Numbered from the stretch's first letter, positions 9,135 through 17,225 are shown. The stretch: 36,748 nt of DNA from Ruminiclostridium sp. (GCA_017479645.1 JAFVBZ010000227.1:1-36748); one strand, 5' to 3'. Program-made: numbers and translations. Notes: generated by a model not told the origin, from the sequence alone.

Positions 9135-10010
9135 TTATTTTTTCCTTCCGAGAAGCATTCTTGTGAGCTGTTCCGTAAACTCGCTGTCATCAAAGGCTTT
9201 CAGCGCTGAAAGCGCCTTTTCCGTGTATTCTTTTGCAGCTTTTTCCGCTTTTTCAAGTCCGTATGTGCGTACGTAGGTGTGTTTATCGTTTTCGGCATCG
9301 TTGCCGGTGCGCTTTCCGAGTTCTTCCGTCGAGCCGGTCACATCGAGGATATCGTCCATGATCTGGAATGCTATCCCAAGATTTTCGGCATATTCCGATG
9401 CGTACTTCACATACCGCTCTTCCTCCGGGCTCTCCGCGCAGTACACTCCGCAGAGACACGCCGCTTTTATAAGCGCTGATGTCTTCATGGAATACATCGA
9501 GAGCAGCAGTTCGCCGGAAAGCTCTTCCCCTGCCATTGCTGTATCTATCTGCTGACCGCCTATCATGCCCGCTGTACCGCAGAGATTTGCAAGCGTTCGT
9601 ATGCACTTGACTGCCGCGGAAGGAGATATGGCGGCGCTCGACGCTATCCGTTCAAACGGCAGTATTGCAAGCGCGTCGCCTGCAAGCAGCGCTGTCGTTT
9701 CCCCGTATGCCTTGTGGCAGCTCGGCTTTCCGCGCCGTAGATCGTCGTTGTCCATGCAGGGCAGATCATCGTGGATCAGCGAATATGTGTGCATATACTC
9801 TATCGCGCACGCGGTATCGAGCGCCTTGACCGGATCTGCGCCGCACATCTCGCAGAAAACCTGCGTAAGCACGGGACGTATGCGCTTTCCGCCGGCTGAG
9901 AGACTGTACTTAGCCGCCTTTATCACATCGCCCTGCGGGAGCGTTTCAGCCGGAAATATCTCATACAGCCTGTCCTCGGCGTTCTTTATGTACTTTTCAA
10001 GTTTTTCCAT
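9135..10010 (-). CDS. ispA: Polyprenyl (farnesyl/geranyl) diphosphate synthase
   Basis: This trans-prenyltransferase builds geranyl/farnesyl diphosphate from isopentenyl diphosphate. The 291 residues contain the first aspartate-rich motif HDDLPCMDNDDLRRG (D81, D82) and the second one QIMDDILDVTG near residue 220, plus the GGKRIRP substrate-binding stretch at 40-46. Length is normal. The start codon abuts the xseB stop. The xseA-xseB-ispA-dxs order is the classic Firmicutes arrangement. Chain length cannot be set from the sequence by eye. Confidence 0.95.
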   Translation of the reverse strand: MEKLEKYIKNAEDRLYEIFPAETLPQGDVIKAAKYSLSAGGKRIRPVLTQVFCEMCGADPVKALDTACAIEYMHTYSLIHDDLPCMDNDDLRRGKPSCHKAYGETTALLAGDALAILPFERIASSAAISPSAAVKCIRTLANLCGTAGMIGGQQIDTAMAGEELSGELLLSMYSMKTSALIKAACLCGVYCAESPEEERYVKYASEYAENLGIAFQIMDDILDVTGSTEELGKRTGNDAENDKHTYVRTYGLEKAEKAAKEYTEKALSALKAFDDSEFTEQLTRMLLGRKK

Positions 10011-10196
10011 TCAGACCGCACCGCCGTTATCAATCTTCTCTATCTCAAGTTTCGCGTTTTCTATCTCGTTTTTGCAGACTTCGGTGAGCTTCGCGGCTTC
10101 CGAATACAGCGCGACCGCCTTTTCAAGCGGAAGATCGCGGTTCTCCATTTCCGCCGAGATCTCGTTCAGCCTTTTATATGCTTCTTCAAACTTCAT
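10011..10196 (-). CDS. xseB: Exodeoxyribonuclease VII small subunit
   Basis: XseB pairs with XseA to form exonuclease VII, which degrades single-stranded DNA from both ends. The 61-residue helical protein begins MKFEEAYKRLNEIS and contains LPLEKAVALYSEAAKL, the family pattern. The ATG at 10196 is chosen rather than an upstream ATG because AAGGATAG precedes it, the start matches the family, and it lies 1 bp beyond the xseA stop. Confidence 0.94.
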   Translation of the reverse strand: MKFEEAYKRLNEISAEMENRDLPLEKAVALYSEAAKLTEVCKNEIENAKLEIEKIDNGGAV

Positions 10197-10197
10197 T

Positions 10198-11388
10198 TCA
10201 ACTATCCTTTTCGGTGCTCTCCACAACAGCGTTTACTTCGCCGTCCGAAAGCTTTATCTTTATCCTGTCGCCCTGACGCACTTCTTCCGCGCTCATCAGA
10301 GCCTTCCCGTCACGGTAGGTTATAGAGTACCCGCGCATAAGCACCGCAAGCGGGTTGAGCGCCTCTATCACAGCCGCGGTATGCGCAAACGAGCGTTCCC
10401 TCGTATCTATCAGCGACTTCATTCGTGAATGTATCTTCTCCGACACTGCCAGCAGCTTCTGTTCATCGTTTTTAAGCCGCTGTACGGGACTTTTTGCCCT
10501 TATCTCCGAACCCGCAAGCTTCACCGCCACAGTCTTGCTGTCGATGATGCGGTGAAGTGAGATGCCGATACTCCGGCGCTTGGCTTCAAGCGTCTCAACC
10601 AGCGCTCTCATATCCGGTACCGCAAGCTCGGCTGCCGCACTCGGAGTGGGTGCGCGCATATCCGCAACAAAATCCGCGATGGTGAAATCGATCTCGTGAC
10701 CGACAGCGGAAATAGTAGGTATCGGGCTTGCAAAAACGGCTCTCGCAACACTCTCGGCATTGAATGCGGACAAGTCCTCCGCAGAACCGCCGCCCCTGCC
10801 GAATATTATCAGATCGGCATCGGTCTTTACCGCCTTTCCGAACGCGGAAACTATCGAGTCCGGCGCAGTAACGCCCTGCATCATCGCCGGTATCAGCAGG
10901 ATCTTCACCTGCGGACAGCGTCTCCCGATTATGTTCAGTATGTCCTGCAGCGCGGCACCGGATTCCGATGTTATAACGCATATCTTAGCCGGCATTTCCG
11001 GCAGAGGACGCTTTCTCGCAAACAGACCCTCGGCTTCAAGCTTCGCTTTCAGCTTCTCAAACTCGGCCGCCTGCGCTCCGGCTCCCTCTTCCTGTATGTC
11101 AGCCGCAATTATCTGGTAATAACCGCCCGCTTCGTAACAGCTTACATTCCCGCGCACGATAACGGACATTCCGTCCTCCGGCTTCATTTTCAGATACGCC
11201 GCGCTGCTGCGGAACATCACACATCTTATCGCCGCACGCTCGTCCTTCAGCGTGAAATAGATATGCCCGGATTTCGCGTTCGGACTGTAATTCGAGATCT
11301 CGCCCTTTACGCAGATATCGCCGAATGTCTTTTCCCCGCGTATCATCGAAAGTATCTTCGCGCTCAGCTGTCCGACTGTAACAGTCAT
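10198..11388 (-). CDS. xseA: Exodeoxyribonuclease VII large subunit
   Basis: This is the catalytic subunit of exonuclease VII. It has an N-terminal OB-fold (about 1-100, VKGEISNYSPNAKSGHIYFTLKD), then the catalytic domain with ICVITSESGAALQDIL, the GRGGGSAEDLSAFN motif and SAVGHEIDFTIADFVADMRAPTPSAAAEL, and a C-terminal helical region ending in RGYSITYRDGKAL. All are diagnostic. About 396 residues is normal. The ATG at 11388, 4 bp after the nusB stop, fits the family start (TVTVGQL). An in-frame ATG at 11403 is the alternative. Neither has a good ribosome binding site, so coupling to nusB is likely. Confidence 0.95.
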   Translation of the reverse strand: MTVTVGQLSAKILSMIRGEKTFGDICVKGEISNYSPNAKSGHIYFTLKDERAAIRCVMFRSSAAYLKMKPEDGMSVIVRGNVSCYEAGGYYQIIAADIQEEGAGAQAAEFEKLKAKLEAEGLFARKRPLPEMPAKICVITSESGAALQDILNIIGRRCPQVKILLIPAMMQGVTAPDSIVSAFGKAVKTDADLIIFGRGGGSAEDLSAFNAESVARAVFASPIPTISAVGHEIDFTIADFVADMRAPTPSAAAELAVPDMRALVETLEAKRRSIGISLHRIIDSKTVAVKLAGSEIRAKSPVQRLKNDEQKLLAVSEKIHSRMKSLIDTRERSFAHTAAVIEALNPLAVLMRGYSITYRDGKALMSAEEVRQGDRIKIKLSDGEVNAVVESTEKDS

Positions 11389-11392
11389 AGGT

Positions 11393-11815
11393 TTAATCGG
11401 CATCTTTGCCCAGCTTTCTTATGTAGTTGCCGAGTATGCCGTTTATGAACGCGCTGTCCTTCTTCTCCGCGTACTTCTTTGCAAGCTCCACCGCTTCGTT
11501 TACCGCTGCCTTTGCGGGTATCTTGTCGCCGCGGTAGTTGATCTCGAATATCGCAAGACGGAGAATAGTCTTGTTCACCTTCGAGATACGCGCCACTTCA
11601 CGGGTCTCGCTGTATTCGCCGATAACCGCGTCAAGCTCCTCATACTTCTCCGCAACCGCCTTTGCGGTATTGATAGTCTCAGAGGTCATCATCATTTCGT
11701 ACGCTTCCTCACAAGCTCCTGCAAGCTCGTCTATATCCGTGCCGGAGATCTCGTGCTGGTACAGCAGAAGGAATACGCCTTCTCTTATTTCGTGTTTTGT
11801 AAGTCTTTCGCTCAT
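11393..11815 (-). CDS. nusB: Transcription antitermination factor NusB
   Basis: NusB binds boxA RNA with NusE/S10 and supports rRNA antitermination. The 140 residues are helical, with the N-terminal RLTKHEIREGVFLLLYQHE and the C-terminal IPAKAAVNEAVELAKKYAEKKDSAFINGILG that define the family. The ATG at 11815 is preceded by AGGAACT and matches the usual family length. Confidence 0.95.
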   Translation of the reverse strand: MSERLTKHEIREGVFLLLYQHEISGTDIDELAGACEEAYEMMMTSETINTAKAVAEKYEELDAVIGEYSETREVARISKVNKTILRLAIFEINYRGDKIPAKAAVNEAVELAKKYAEKKDSAFINGILGNYIRKLGKDAD

Positions 11816-11854
11816 TTTCAGTTCCTGTCTTTTGCCTTTATGAACGCCAAGCAG

Positions 11855-11874
11855 CCCTCCGCTTTCACGGAGGG
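11855..11874 (-). other. Hairpin between asp23 and nusB
   Basis: A perfect 7-bp GC-rich stem (CCCTCCG/CGGAGGG, 6-nt loop) lies in the 68-bp spacer between asp23 and nusB. There is no T-run after it on the minus strand, so it is more likely an RNA-processing or pausing element than a full terminator. Confidence 0.45.
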
Positions 11875-11883
11875 TCACCTGAC

Positions 11884-12237
11884 TTATTTTCCTGTTATTC
11901 CGACGATCTTGACGTTTACCTTGGAAACCGCTATGCCGGTCATATTCTGCACAGCCGACTTGACATGATCCTGTACGGCTTTTGCGACTTCATAGGCTTT
12001 GTGTCCGAGCTCGGTCACGATCGAGATATCTATGACAGCAGCCTCGGAATTGATCTTCACCCTTATCGGCGGGATTATCTTTGAAGAAAAAGGCGCTCCG
12101 CCTACTACGGCAAGCCCGTTCTTTGAGTTCAAAGCCACGCCTTCAACTTCCGCAGCCGCAGTTTCGGCTATGCTTACAAGGACATTCGCAGATACCTTGA
12201 GAGAGCCTGCCGCACTGCCCGGGTTTATGTTATCCAT
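11884..12237 (-). CDS. Asp23/Gls24 family envelope stress response protein
   Basis: This 117-residue member of the Asp23/Gls24 (DUF322) family is linked to the envelope stress response. It has the typical pattern GSLKVSANVLVSIAETAAAEVEGV and a later SVVTELGHKAYEVAKAVQDHVKSAVQNMTGI. The ATG at 12237 is chosen because a strong CGGAGG lies 7 nt upstream. A copy between spoIIIAH and nusB is the standard place in Clostridia. It is the first gene after the promoter at 12293-12321 and so probably leads the vegetative transcription unit. Its precise role is unknown. Confidence 0.93.
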   Translation of the reverse strand: MDNINPGSAAGSLKVSANVLVSIAETAAAEVEGVALNSKNGLAVVGGAPFSSKIIPPIRVKINSEAAVIDISIVTELGHKAYEVAKAVQDHVKSAVQNMTGIAVSKVNVKIVGITGK

Positions 12238-12292
12238 GACATTACCTCCGAATTTATGCAGTAAAATATGCAATAACGCATTATTATTTATC

Positions 12293-12321
12293 ATTATACC
12301 ACAAAAATTCAAAATATACAA
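12293..12321 (-). promoter_or_regulatory. Vegetative promoter upstream of asp23
   Basis: On the minus strand TTGTAT (12321-12316), a 17-bp spacer and TATAAT (12298-12293) with an extended -10 TGG form a good sigma-A promoter. It begins exactly where spoIIIAH ends. It would let the asp23-nusB-xseAB-ispA-dxs genes be expressed in growing cells independently of the sporulation operon. Confidence 0.75.
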
Positions 12322-12903
12322 CTATTTTATTTCAACAATTGTAATATTTTCAGCAGGTACGGCAATTTCACCTAAAAGTGTGCTCTTTATTTGTGCAGCC
12401 TGTGCATTGTCAAGCCCGGCTGTCTTTACCACAACATTCGCTGTGGAGCCGCTTATATAGCAGAGCGCATCGGAAAAGCCTTGGGCTTTCAGCAGGTTCT
12501 CGATCTTTGCCTCGGTCTCGATGTTGCTGCTAACTTCGCGGACATCTTCGGATATTACCGCAAGTTCATCGCTCGTGCTGTCACCGCCGTAATAGAAGCT
12601 CTGGAGCACCTCTATGGACTCGTCACGGCTCTTCTGCTTGTCAAGACGCGCCTGTGCGAAGTATTCGTCGGATTCCGACGAGTCGAGATTTACCGTCTTA
12701 TCCGATGTTTCCGCGCCCACAAAGCGTACCTCGCCGTATGTGGCTGTCTCGGTGCCGGGTGCGGTTTCCGCAGTCTCTACCTTCTGCGCGCCGGAATACA
12801 GGTAATTCACATAAAGCGCCGCTCCGAGCAGCAGCGCAAGACCTGCAACAGCGATATGCTTCTTGCCGATTATAAGATTGAGCCTTTTCTTGAATATTTT
12901 CAT
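12322..12903 (-). CDS. spoIIIAH: Stage III sporulation protein AH
   Basis: SpoIIIAH is the mother-cell protein that binds forespore SpoIIQ across the intermembrane space and helps form the feeding-tube channel. The 193 residues have an N-terminal membrane segment (about 14-33, HIAVAGLALLLGAALYV) and an acidic linker. The YscJ/FliF-like ring-building domain follows at about 95-193 (IETEAKIENLLKAQGFSDALCYISGSTANVVVKT). GGAGGAAG precedes the ATG. It is slightly shorter than in B. subtilis (218). Confidence 0.93.
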   Translation of the reverse strand: MKIFKKRLNLIIGKKHIAVAGLALLLGAALYVNYLYSGAQKVETAETAPGTETATYGEVRFVGAETSDKTVNLDSSESDEYFAQARLDKQKSRDESIEVLQSFYYGGDSTSDELAVISEDVREVSSNIETEAKIENLLKAQGFSDALCYISGSTANVVVKTAGLDNAQAAQIKSTLLGEIAVPAENITIVEIK

Positions 12904-12957
12904 GTTCTTCCTCCGGATATGTAAAGTTCATTCCGCGGCAGAATGTGAACGTTCGCG

Positions 12958-13407
12958 TCAGCCTGCCGCAACGCTGACACGAAGCGAGTTTATACCGAAT
13001 ACACCGGTGACTGCATTCACCACCTTCTCACGCACATCTGCCCTGTCCCCGCCTTCGCAGACCACTATCACTCCCCGAACTTCCGGGGCTGTGACTGACA
13101 GCAGCATATCCGCGTTCCTTCCGTACTGCTTCTGTTCTGACGTTCCGAGCGTCACCATGACATGCACTTCTCCCACGCCGTTTATCTCGGTGAGTATCTC
13201 CGAAAGCCGCTTCTCAAGCCCGCGCTCCTGCTCGTCAATTTCAGCCGCGGCAGACAAAGCGCCTGCTGCAGTCTTCCCGCTCCCGGAAAAGATACTTCCG
13301 AGTGCAATAAGAAGTATAAGCGCAGCTCCCGCAGCAAGTACGATCTTTATCGTCCTGTCGCTTTTCAGCAGCTCCTTTATCTCTCCCATGCCTATGACAG
13401 CTCTCAT
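12958..13407 (-). CDS. spoIIIAG: Stage III sporulation protein AG
   Basis: SpoIIIAG forms a large ring in the mother-cell membrane of the engulfment channel. The 149 residues have one membrane segment (about 20-40, TIKIVLAAGAALILLIALGS) and then a ring-building domain with ILTEINGVGEVHVMVTLGTSEQ and GVIVVCEGGDRADVREKVVNAVTGVFGI, typical of AG. Its ATG overlaps the spoIIIAF stop (ATGA). It is shorter than the B. subtilis protein (about 229), mainly in the region after the membrane segment. Confidence 0.93.
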   Translation of the reverse strand: MRAVIGMGEIKELLKSDRTIKIVLAAGAALILLIALGSIFSGSGKTAAGALSAAAEIDEQERGLEKRLSEILTEINGVGEVHVMVTLGTSEQKQYGRNADMLLSVTAPEVRGVIVVCEGGDRADVREKVVNAVTGVFGINSLRVSVAAG

Positions 13408-13916
13408 TCGTCTTCCCGTTCCTTTTTAGCCTGCGGCGTAAGTTCCGCAGTCACACCTGTGCCTGTTCCCGCAAGACGCTTCGTAATAGCGACTGCTCTC
13501 TCCGCATACGCCGCGTGATCCGTAACGCTCCCGAAAACAAGCTTTATATCACTAATAGATATGCTCCCGTTGTCCGAAATATTAACGTCTATGTAGATTT
13601 TTTCGGGAACTATGCCCTCTTCCCCAAGCTTTTCATATATCGCGGCGCGAAGCGCGTCCGCCGTCTTCTCTTCCGCAAGACCAAATACCTGCACTGTATA
13701 GTCGTTGTAGGAAGTGTCGGCACTGAGTATATCAGAAAAGTCCCATGCCGCATTAAGTCCGCTCACCGCGTTTATCACCGTTACCGCGAAAAAGCAGGAT
13801 ATCAGCAGTTTTATCTGCGCAGAGAACCTTTCCGTCGGTATCAGAGCTTTGTACAGCGCGGTTATTACTGCCGCCGCGCATATCGAAAACAACATCTGCC
13901 TCATGCCGCACCTCAC
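13404..13916 (-). CDS. spoIIIAF: Stage III sporulation protein AF
   Basis: The 170 residues begin with two membrane segments (about 5-22 and 33-52, containing AAAVITALYKALIPTERF and LLISCFFAVTVINAV). A soluble domain follows that is thought to be ring-building-like, with DVNISDNGSISISDIKLVFG. The start overlaps the spoIIIAE stop by ATGA and its stop overlaps spoIIIAG in the same way. Identity rests on position, size and topology. Confidence 0.88.
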   Translation of the reverse strand: MRCGMRQMLFSICAAAVITALYKALIPTERFSAQIKLLISCFFAVTVINAVSGLNAAWDFSDILSADTSYNDYTVQVFGLAEEKTADALRAAIYEKLGEEGIVPEKIYIDVNISDNGSISISDIKLVFGSVTDHAAYAERAVAITKRLAGTGTGVTAELTPQAKKEREDE

Positions 13917-15016
13917 GATCTGCAGAACGCAAGCAGCAGTGCCGACGATACCGTCACGAACAGAAAAAAGCAGGTGAGCGATGCGATCATCACCGACATT
14001 ACATTCTCACCGGACTTCACTATCCTGCTCACAGCCGCACAGCCGAAAAGATCGCTTATCACCCCTGCCGCGAACAGCAGAAATTTATAGCAGATCACTG
14101 TAACAGCCGGCGGAAGCAGCATACATACCCCTGCTGCTATCCCGAAACCGCCGATGCCTGTTTTAAGCACAGATATGCTGCCGGATACGGCGGATAAGGC
14201 TTCCGACGCGGCACCGCCGACTATCGGAACGGCAGATGATACCGCAAATTTCAGCGTTTTCATTGCCGCGTTGTCTGCGGAGGAAGTTATCACCGTCTGA
14301 ACGGACAATATCCCCAGAAATACCGTCATTATCAGCCCAAGCCCCCATACCACGAACTTCTTTATCCCCTCTCCGAGACGATCCAGTCCGAGATCCGGAT
14401 CCGCGCTTCCCGCCGCAGTTATCCCGATCATACAGCTGGTAAGCGGGATTATCACAGAAGAAGTGAGCCTTGCAAGCACCTGTATCGCCGTAAGCGTAAC
14501 GGAGCTGAACACCGCGGCGGAGGCGGTATGTCCTCCCGCGGCTGTTACTCCGGCTATCACGGGAATGTAAACCAGCATAAAGTCGGTAACTGTGCTGAAT
14601 GCGCTCCTCGCAGCGTCAAGAATCCCGCTCAGATATACGGTTACTATTGCCGCGCAGGAAAGCGCCGTTACAAGCGGGTATATCCGGCTCACAGTACCGC
14701 CCGTTGTCTCGCCTATCCCGGACAGGAGCGATGCAAGCAGTATCACTGCTGTCACCGTCCCGAACATCTTCAGCGGCTTTCCCGCGTTTTCTTTCACAAG
14801 CTCCGTTATCGTCCCGAAGATGTCGCTTACATTGACTGTATCGGCACCGCCTTCCGGCGTTATCCCCCCGTCGTCGAGCATATCCCTCGCTTCCTCCGGA
14901 AGTGCATCATACAGCTCGTCCGTCCCGAACTGCGCACCGCAGTTTACCGCAAGCACCGACATAAGTATCATCACAGCGAAGAATGACATAATTGCACGGA
15001 GCATTTTAAACTTCAT
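13913..15016 (-). CDS. spoIIIAE: Stage III sporulation protein AE
   Basis: SpoIIIAE is the polytopic membrane component of the mother-cell-to-forespore channel complex. The 367 residues start with a hydrophobic signal-like segment (about 7-25) and a soluble stretch (ELYDALPEEARDMLDDGGI). About eight membrane segments follow, with the family pattern YPLVTALSCAAIVTVYLSG and PLVTSCMIG-like turns. It overlaps spoIIIAD and spoIIIAF by ATGA, so the operon is tightly coupled. Confidence 0.93.
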   Translation of the reverse strand: MKFKMLRAIMSFFAVMILMSVLAVNCGAQFGTDELYDALPEEARDMLDDGGITPEGGADTVNVSDIFGTITELVKENAGKPLKMFGTVTAVILLASLLSGIGETTGGTVSRIYPLVTALSCAAIVTVYLSGILDAARSAFSTVTDFMLVYIPVIAGVTAAGGHTASAAVFSSVTLTAIQVLARLTSSVIIPLTSCMIGITAAGSADPDLGLDRLGEGIKKFVVWGLGLIMTVFLGILSVQTVITSSADNAAMKTLKFAVSSAVPIVGGAASEALSAVSGSISVLKTGIGGFGIAAGVCMLLPPAVTVICYKFLLFAAGVISDLFGCAAVSRIVKSGENVMSVMIASLTCFFLFVTVSSALLLAFCRS

Positions 15017-15399
15017 AGTATCAGTTCCTTTACGATCCCGAATATCGCGCTGAACAGCGGCACCGAAACAAGAAGCACGGCTGTCTTTCCCGCGAATTCT
15101 ATCTTGGACGCGATAGCGCCCTCTCCGCTGTCACGGCAGCTTTCCGCCGCAAGCTGGGTGATAACACATACCGCAAGCGCTTTCATCAGTATCGCTATGT
15201 ACGCGCTTTCCGTACCCGAAGCTTCCGCAAGCTCGCCGATAAGCTCGGTAAGCGGTGATATCGCAGATATTACCGCGAACAGTATCAGCAGTGATGCCGC
15301 AAGAGAAACGAAAAGTCCGGTCTCACCGCCGAATTTCCGGAGTACAGCCGCGATCGCAGCAGCTATTATTCCCGTGCCGATTATCGCAAATATATTCAT
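15013..15399 (-). CDS. spoIIIAD: Stage III sporulation protein AD
   Basis: This 128-residue membrane protein has about four hydrophobic segments and the AC/AD family look (IIGTGIIAAAIAAVLRKFGGETGLFVSL). It works with AC and AE in the channel complex and overlaps spoIIIAE by ATGA. Length matches the family (about 130). Confidence 0.93.
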   Translation of the reverse strand: MNIFAIIGTGIIAAAIAAVLRKFGGETGLFVSLAASLLILFAVISAISPLTELIGELAEASGTESAYIAILMKALAVCVITQLAAESCRDSGEGAIASKIEFAGKTAVLLVSVPLFSAIFGIVKELIL

Positions 15400-15402
15400 A
15401 TT

Positions 15403-15597
15403 TTACAGTCCGAATACTTCCCTCACAGTTTCAAAAAGCGTGCCGATCTCGCCTATCAGCATCATCAGCACTACCACAAGTCCTGCTATCGTCGTCATCA
15501 TAGCCTGCTCGTCCTTGCCGGACTTTTTAAGCAGTATATCAAGCACCGCGACTATGATGCCGACACCGGCTATCCGGAATATCAGATCAATATCCAT
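15403..15597 (-). CDS. spoIIIAC: Stage III sporulation protein AC
   Basis: This 64-residue protein has two membrane segments around KKSGKDEQAMMTTIAGL, the conserved AC loop. The ATG at 15597 (MDIDLIFRIAGVGIIVAVLD) matches the family start and has AGGGTG just upstream. A GTG at 15603 is an alternative. It lies 3 bp upstream of spoIIIAD. Confidence 0.93.
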   Translation of the reverse strand: MDIDLIFRIAGVGIIVAVLDILLKKSGKDEQAMMTTIAGLVVVLMMLIGEIGTLFETVREVFGL

Positions 15598-15607
15598 AAG
15601 CACCCTG

Positions 15608-16108
15608 TCATATTATAATTATTCCCGCGCCGATGCCGCACATCGTCCATACGCTCATAAGCGTCCTGGACTTGCGGCTGCATTCGAGTTCCGCCGCTTC
15701 CAGCTCGCGGCTTATAAGCGTACTTCCAAGGGCAAGCATCGAGAGCTGACCTTCCGTATCAGTTCCGCCGAGCCTGCTCCCGATATCCGCAAGTATCCGC
15801 CTGTCGTTGTCCGAGAAGAACGGCGTTGTATCCGCTGCGGCAGTCCATGCTTCCGCCGCCGTAAGCCCGCTGTTCATTCCCGCCGCCGTCCTCTTTAAGA
15901 ACGTGCAGTCCGAATATGCGCGTTCACCGGTCATCTCCGCTATAAGCTCATTCAGCGGTATTCCCGCGTACCTTATCTTGGCTGACATCTCATCAAGCGC
16001 TCCCAGCACCGAACGAAGCATCGTACATCTACGCTTAAGCGCCGACGAGAACGCGGCTCCTGCCGCGGTACAGATCATTGCCGCTGCCGCAGCTTCCAAT
16101 ATCCTCAA
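15608..16108 (-). CDS. spoIIIAB: Stage III sporulation protein AB
   Basis: The 166 residues have an N-terminal membrane segment, a helical body related to GspF/type II secretion inner-membrane proteins (RSVLGALDEMSAKIRYAGIPL), and a C-terminal membrane segment ending in GIGAGIIII. The start is a TTG at 16108 with GGAGAG nine nt upstream. This gives the full N-terminal membrane segment and makes the gene overlap spoIIIAA by 74 nt. An ATG at 16078 would remove part of that segment. Confidence 0.9.
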   Translation of the reverse strand: MRILEAAAAAMICTAAGAAFSSALKRRCTMLRSVLGALDEMSAKIRYAGIPLNELIAEMTGERAYSDCTFLKRTAAGMNSGLTAAEAWTAAADTTPFFSDNDRRILADIGSRLGGTDTEGQLSMLALGSTLISRELEAAELECSRKSRTLMSVWTMCGIGAGIIII

Positions 16109-16991
16109 TCCCGTTTACTCTCCATAACCCTTTTACCGTACCGATACGGCTGCCGCCCGACAGCAGCGCCGCGTAATTCACTGCTCCCCTGCTCACCAGC
16201 GTTCTTACTGCGGCATTATCCGCCGCTTCCGACATACTTCCGCAATGCACCGAAAGCAGCAGCTTAACGCCCCGTCCTGCACATTCGGCAAGCTCCTCCT
16301 GCTCCGAGATCACCTCGTCGCAGATGAGATACTCCGGCGACATCAGCCGCATCGCCCGCATTATCCCCTCTTTCTTCGGGAACATATCCAGCACATCACA
16401 GTTAGCGCCTACATCGTTCTGCGGGACTCCGCGGTACATTGCCGCTATCTCGCCGTTCTCGTCGATAACCGCGGTCTTGGCAAAAGATGAGATAATTCTC
16501 GCACAGTCACGCAGCATAGTTGTTTTCGCGCTCAGCGGCGGTCCCAACAGGACGAGACCTTTCAGATCACTCTCAAATACGGCAAGGCTTACCAGCTTTT
16601 CCGCTATGCCCTTGTGCTCCGCGGCAATGCGCAGGTTTACCGATGATATATCCTTCATTGCCGTTATCCTGTCGCCGTGAATTACCGCAGTCCCCACAAG
16701 TCCTGCTCTGTGGCCGCCCCGGAGTGTTATCCGCCCTTCCGCAAGCTCACGCTCCGCGCTGTACAGCGAATAGCCGCAGAAATGCTTGACGCAGGCACTT
16801 ATGCTATCTGCCGTCACCCTTGTCCCGGCGCAGATATGCCGCTTCTCCGGTGTTTCAACGGTAACCGGTCTTCCCGCCCGGAGACGTATCTCGCATGCGC
16901 TCTCCGCTATTCCCGGAGGAACAGAACGCAGTGCATTCTCAAACGGCGGAAGCATTGCCGCAGCTTCGTAATATCTTTCCTTCGTATCCAC
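16035..16991 (-). CDS. spoIIIAA: Stage III sporulation protein AA (secretion-type ATPase)
   Basis: SpoIIIAA is the ATPase of the SpoIIIA-SpoIIQ channel. The 318 residues show the N-terminal family region (SACEIRLRAGRPVTVETPEK; SLYSAERELAEGRITLRGGHR) and a RecA-like domain. That domain has Walker A LLGPPLSAKTT (150-158), an INENG-like VIDENGEIAA, and Walker B YLICDEV. The Walker A glycine before the lysine is alanine (A155), confirmed by the GCG codon. The start is GTG at 16991 with AAAGGA eight nt upstream. It is the first gene of the operon. No convincing sigma-E promoter could be fixed by eye; CATAGAAT upstream is a weak -10 candidate. Confidence 0.93.
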   Translation of the reverse strand: MDTKERYYEAAAMLPPFENALRSVPPGIAESACEIRLRAGRPVTVETPEKRHICAGTRVTADSISACVKHFCGYSLYSAERELAEGRITLRGGHRAGLVGTAVIHGDRITAMKDISSVNLRIAAEHKGIAEKLVSLAVFESDLKGLVLLGPPLSAKTTMLRDCARIISSFAKTAVIDENGEIAAMYRGVPQNDVGANCDVLDMFPKKEGIMRAMRLMSPEYLICDEVISEQEELAECAGRGVKLLLSVHCGSMSEAADNAAVRTLVSRGAVNYAALLSGGSRIGTVKGLWRVNGIEDIGSCGSGNDLYRGRSRVLVGA

Positions 16992-17060
16992 TTTATCATT
17001 CCTTTGCGTTTTTCTCTATGTTGTATTCTATGTGTACAAGTCCCCCGATAGAACAGAAGA

Positions 17061-17137
17061 AATGAATAATGAACAGTGAAGAATGAATAGTGAATAATTG
17101 TGGTGCCGCGCAGACGCGGCTGATCTGAATCGTGACG
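17061..17137 (-). repeat. Dispersed structured repeat, copy A
   Basis: Read on the minus strand, this segment begins CGTCACGAT, continues with a 6-bp hairpin (GCCGCG, loop TCTG, CGCGGC) and ends with an AT-rich tail of repeated ATTCAC/ATTCAT units. The same layout and largely the same sequence occur at 28336-28413 on the plus strand, including a 23-nt identical tail stretch. No gene covers it. Confidence 0.75.
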
Positions 17138-17177
17138 GATATGAGAGTTTTGTTTACAGAACTATAGTTTTTTTGCA

Positions 17178-17211
17178 TAATAAAAACTCCCGCTTTTTGA
17201 ACGGGAGTTTT
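17178..17211 (-). terminator. Rho-independent terminator after the GGDEF-EAL gene
   Basis: On the minus strand AAAACTCCCG (17211-17202) pairs perfectly with CGGGAGTTTT (17192-17183) and is followed by TATTATG, giving a U5 tail. It lies 15 bp after the stop codon of the cyclic-di-GMP gene. Confidence 0.85.
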
Positions 17212-17225
17212 GAGATCGGACTATT

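Noticed and set aside
17000-17060. A sigma-E promoter for the spoIIIA operon (CATAGAAT-like -10)
   Set aside because: The -10 matches moderately but no acceptable -35 is at the right spacing, so it is not listed as a feature.
16996-17178. A 60-codon minus-strand frame upstream of spoIIIAA
   Set aside because: Its middle is a translation of the dispersed AT-rich repeat, it has no ribosome binding site and no relatives I recognise.
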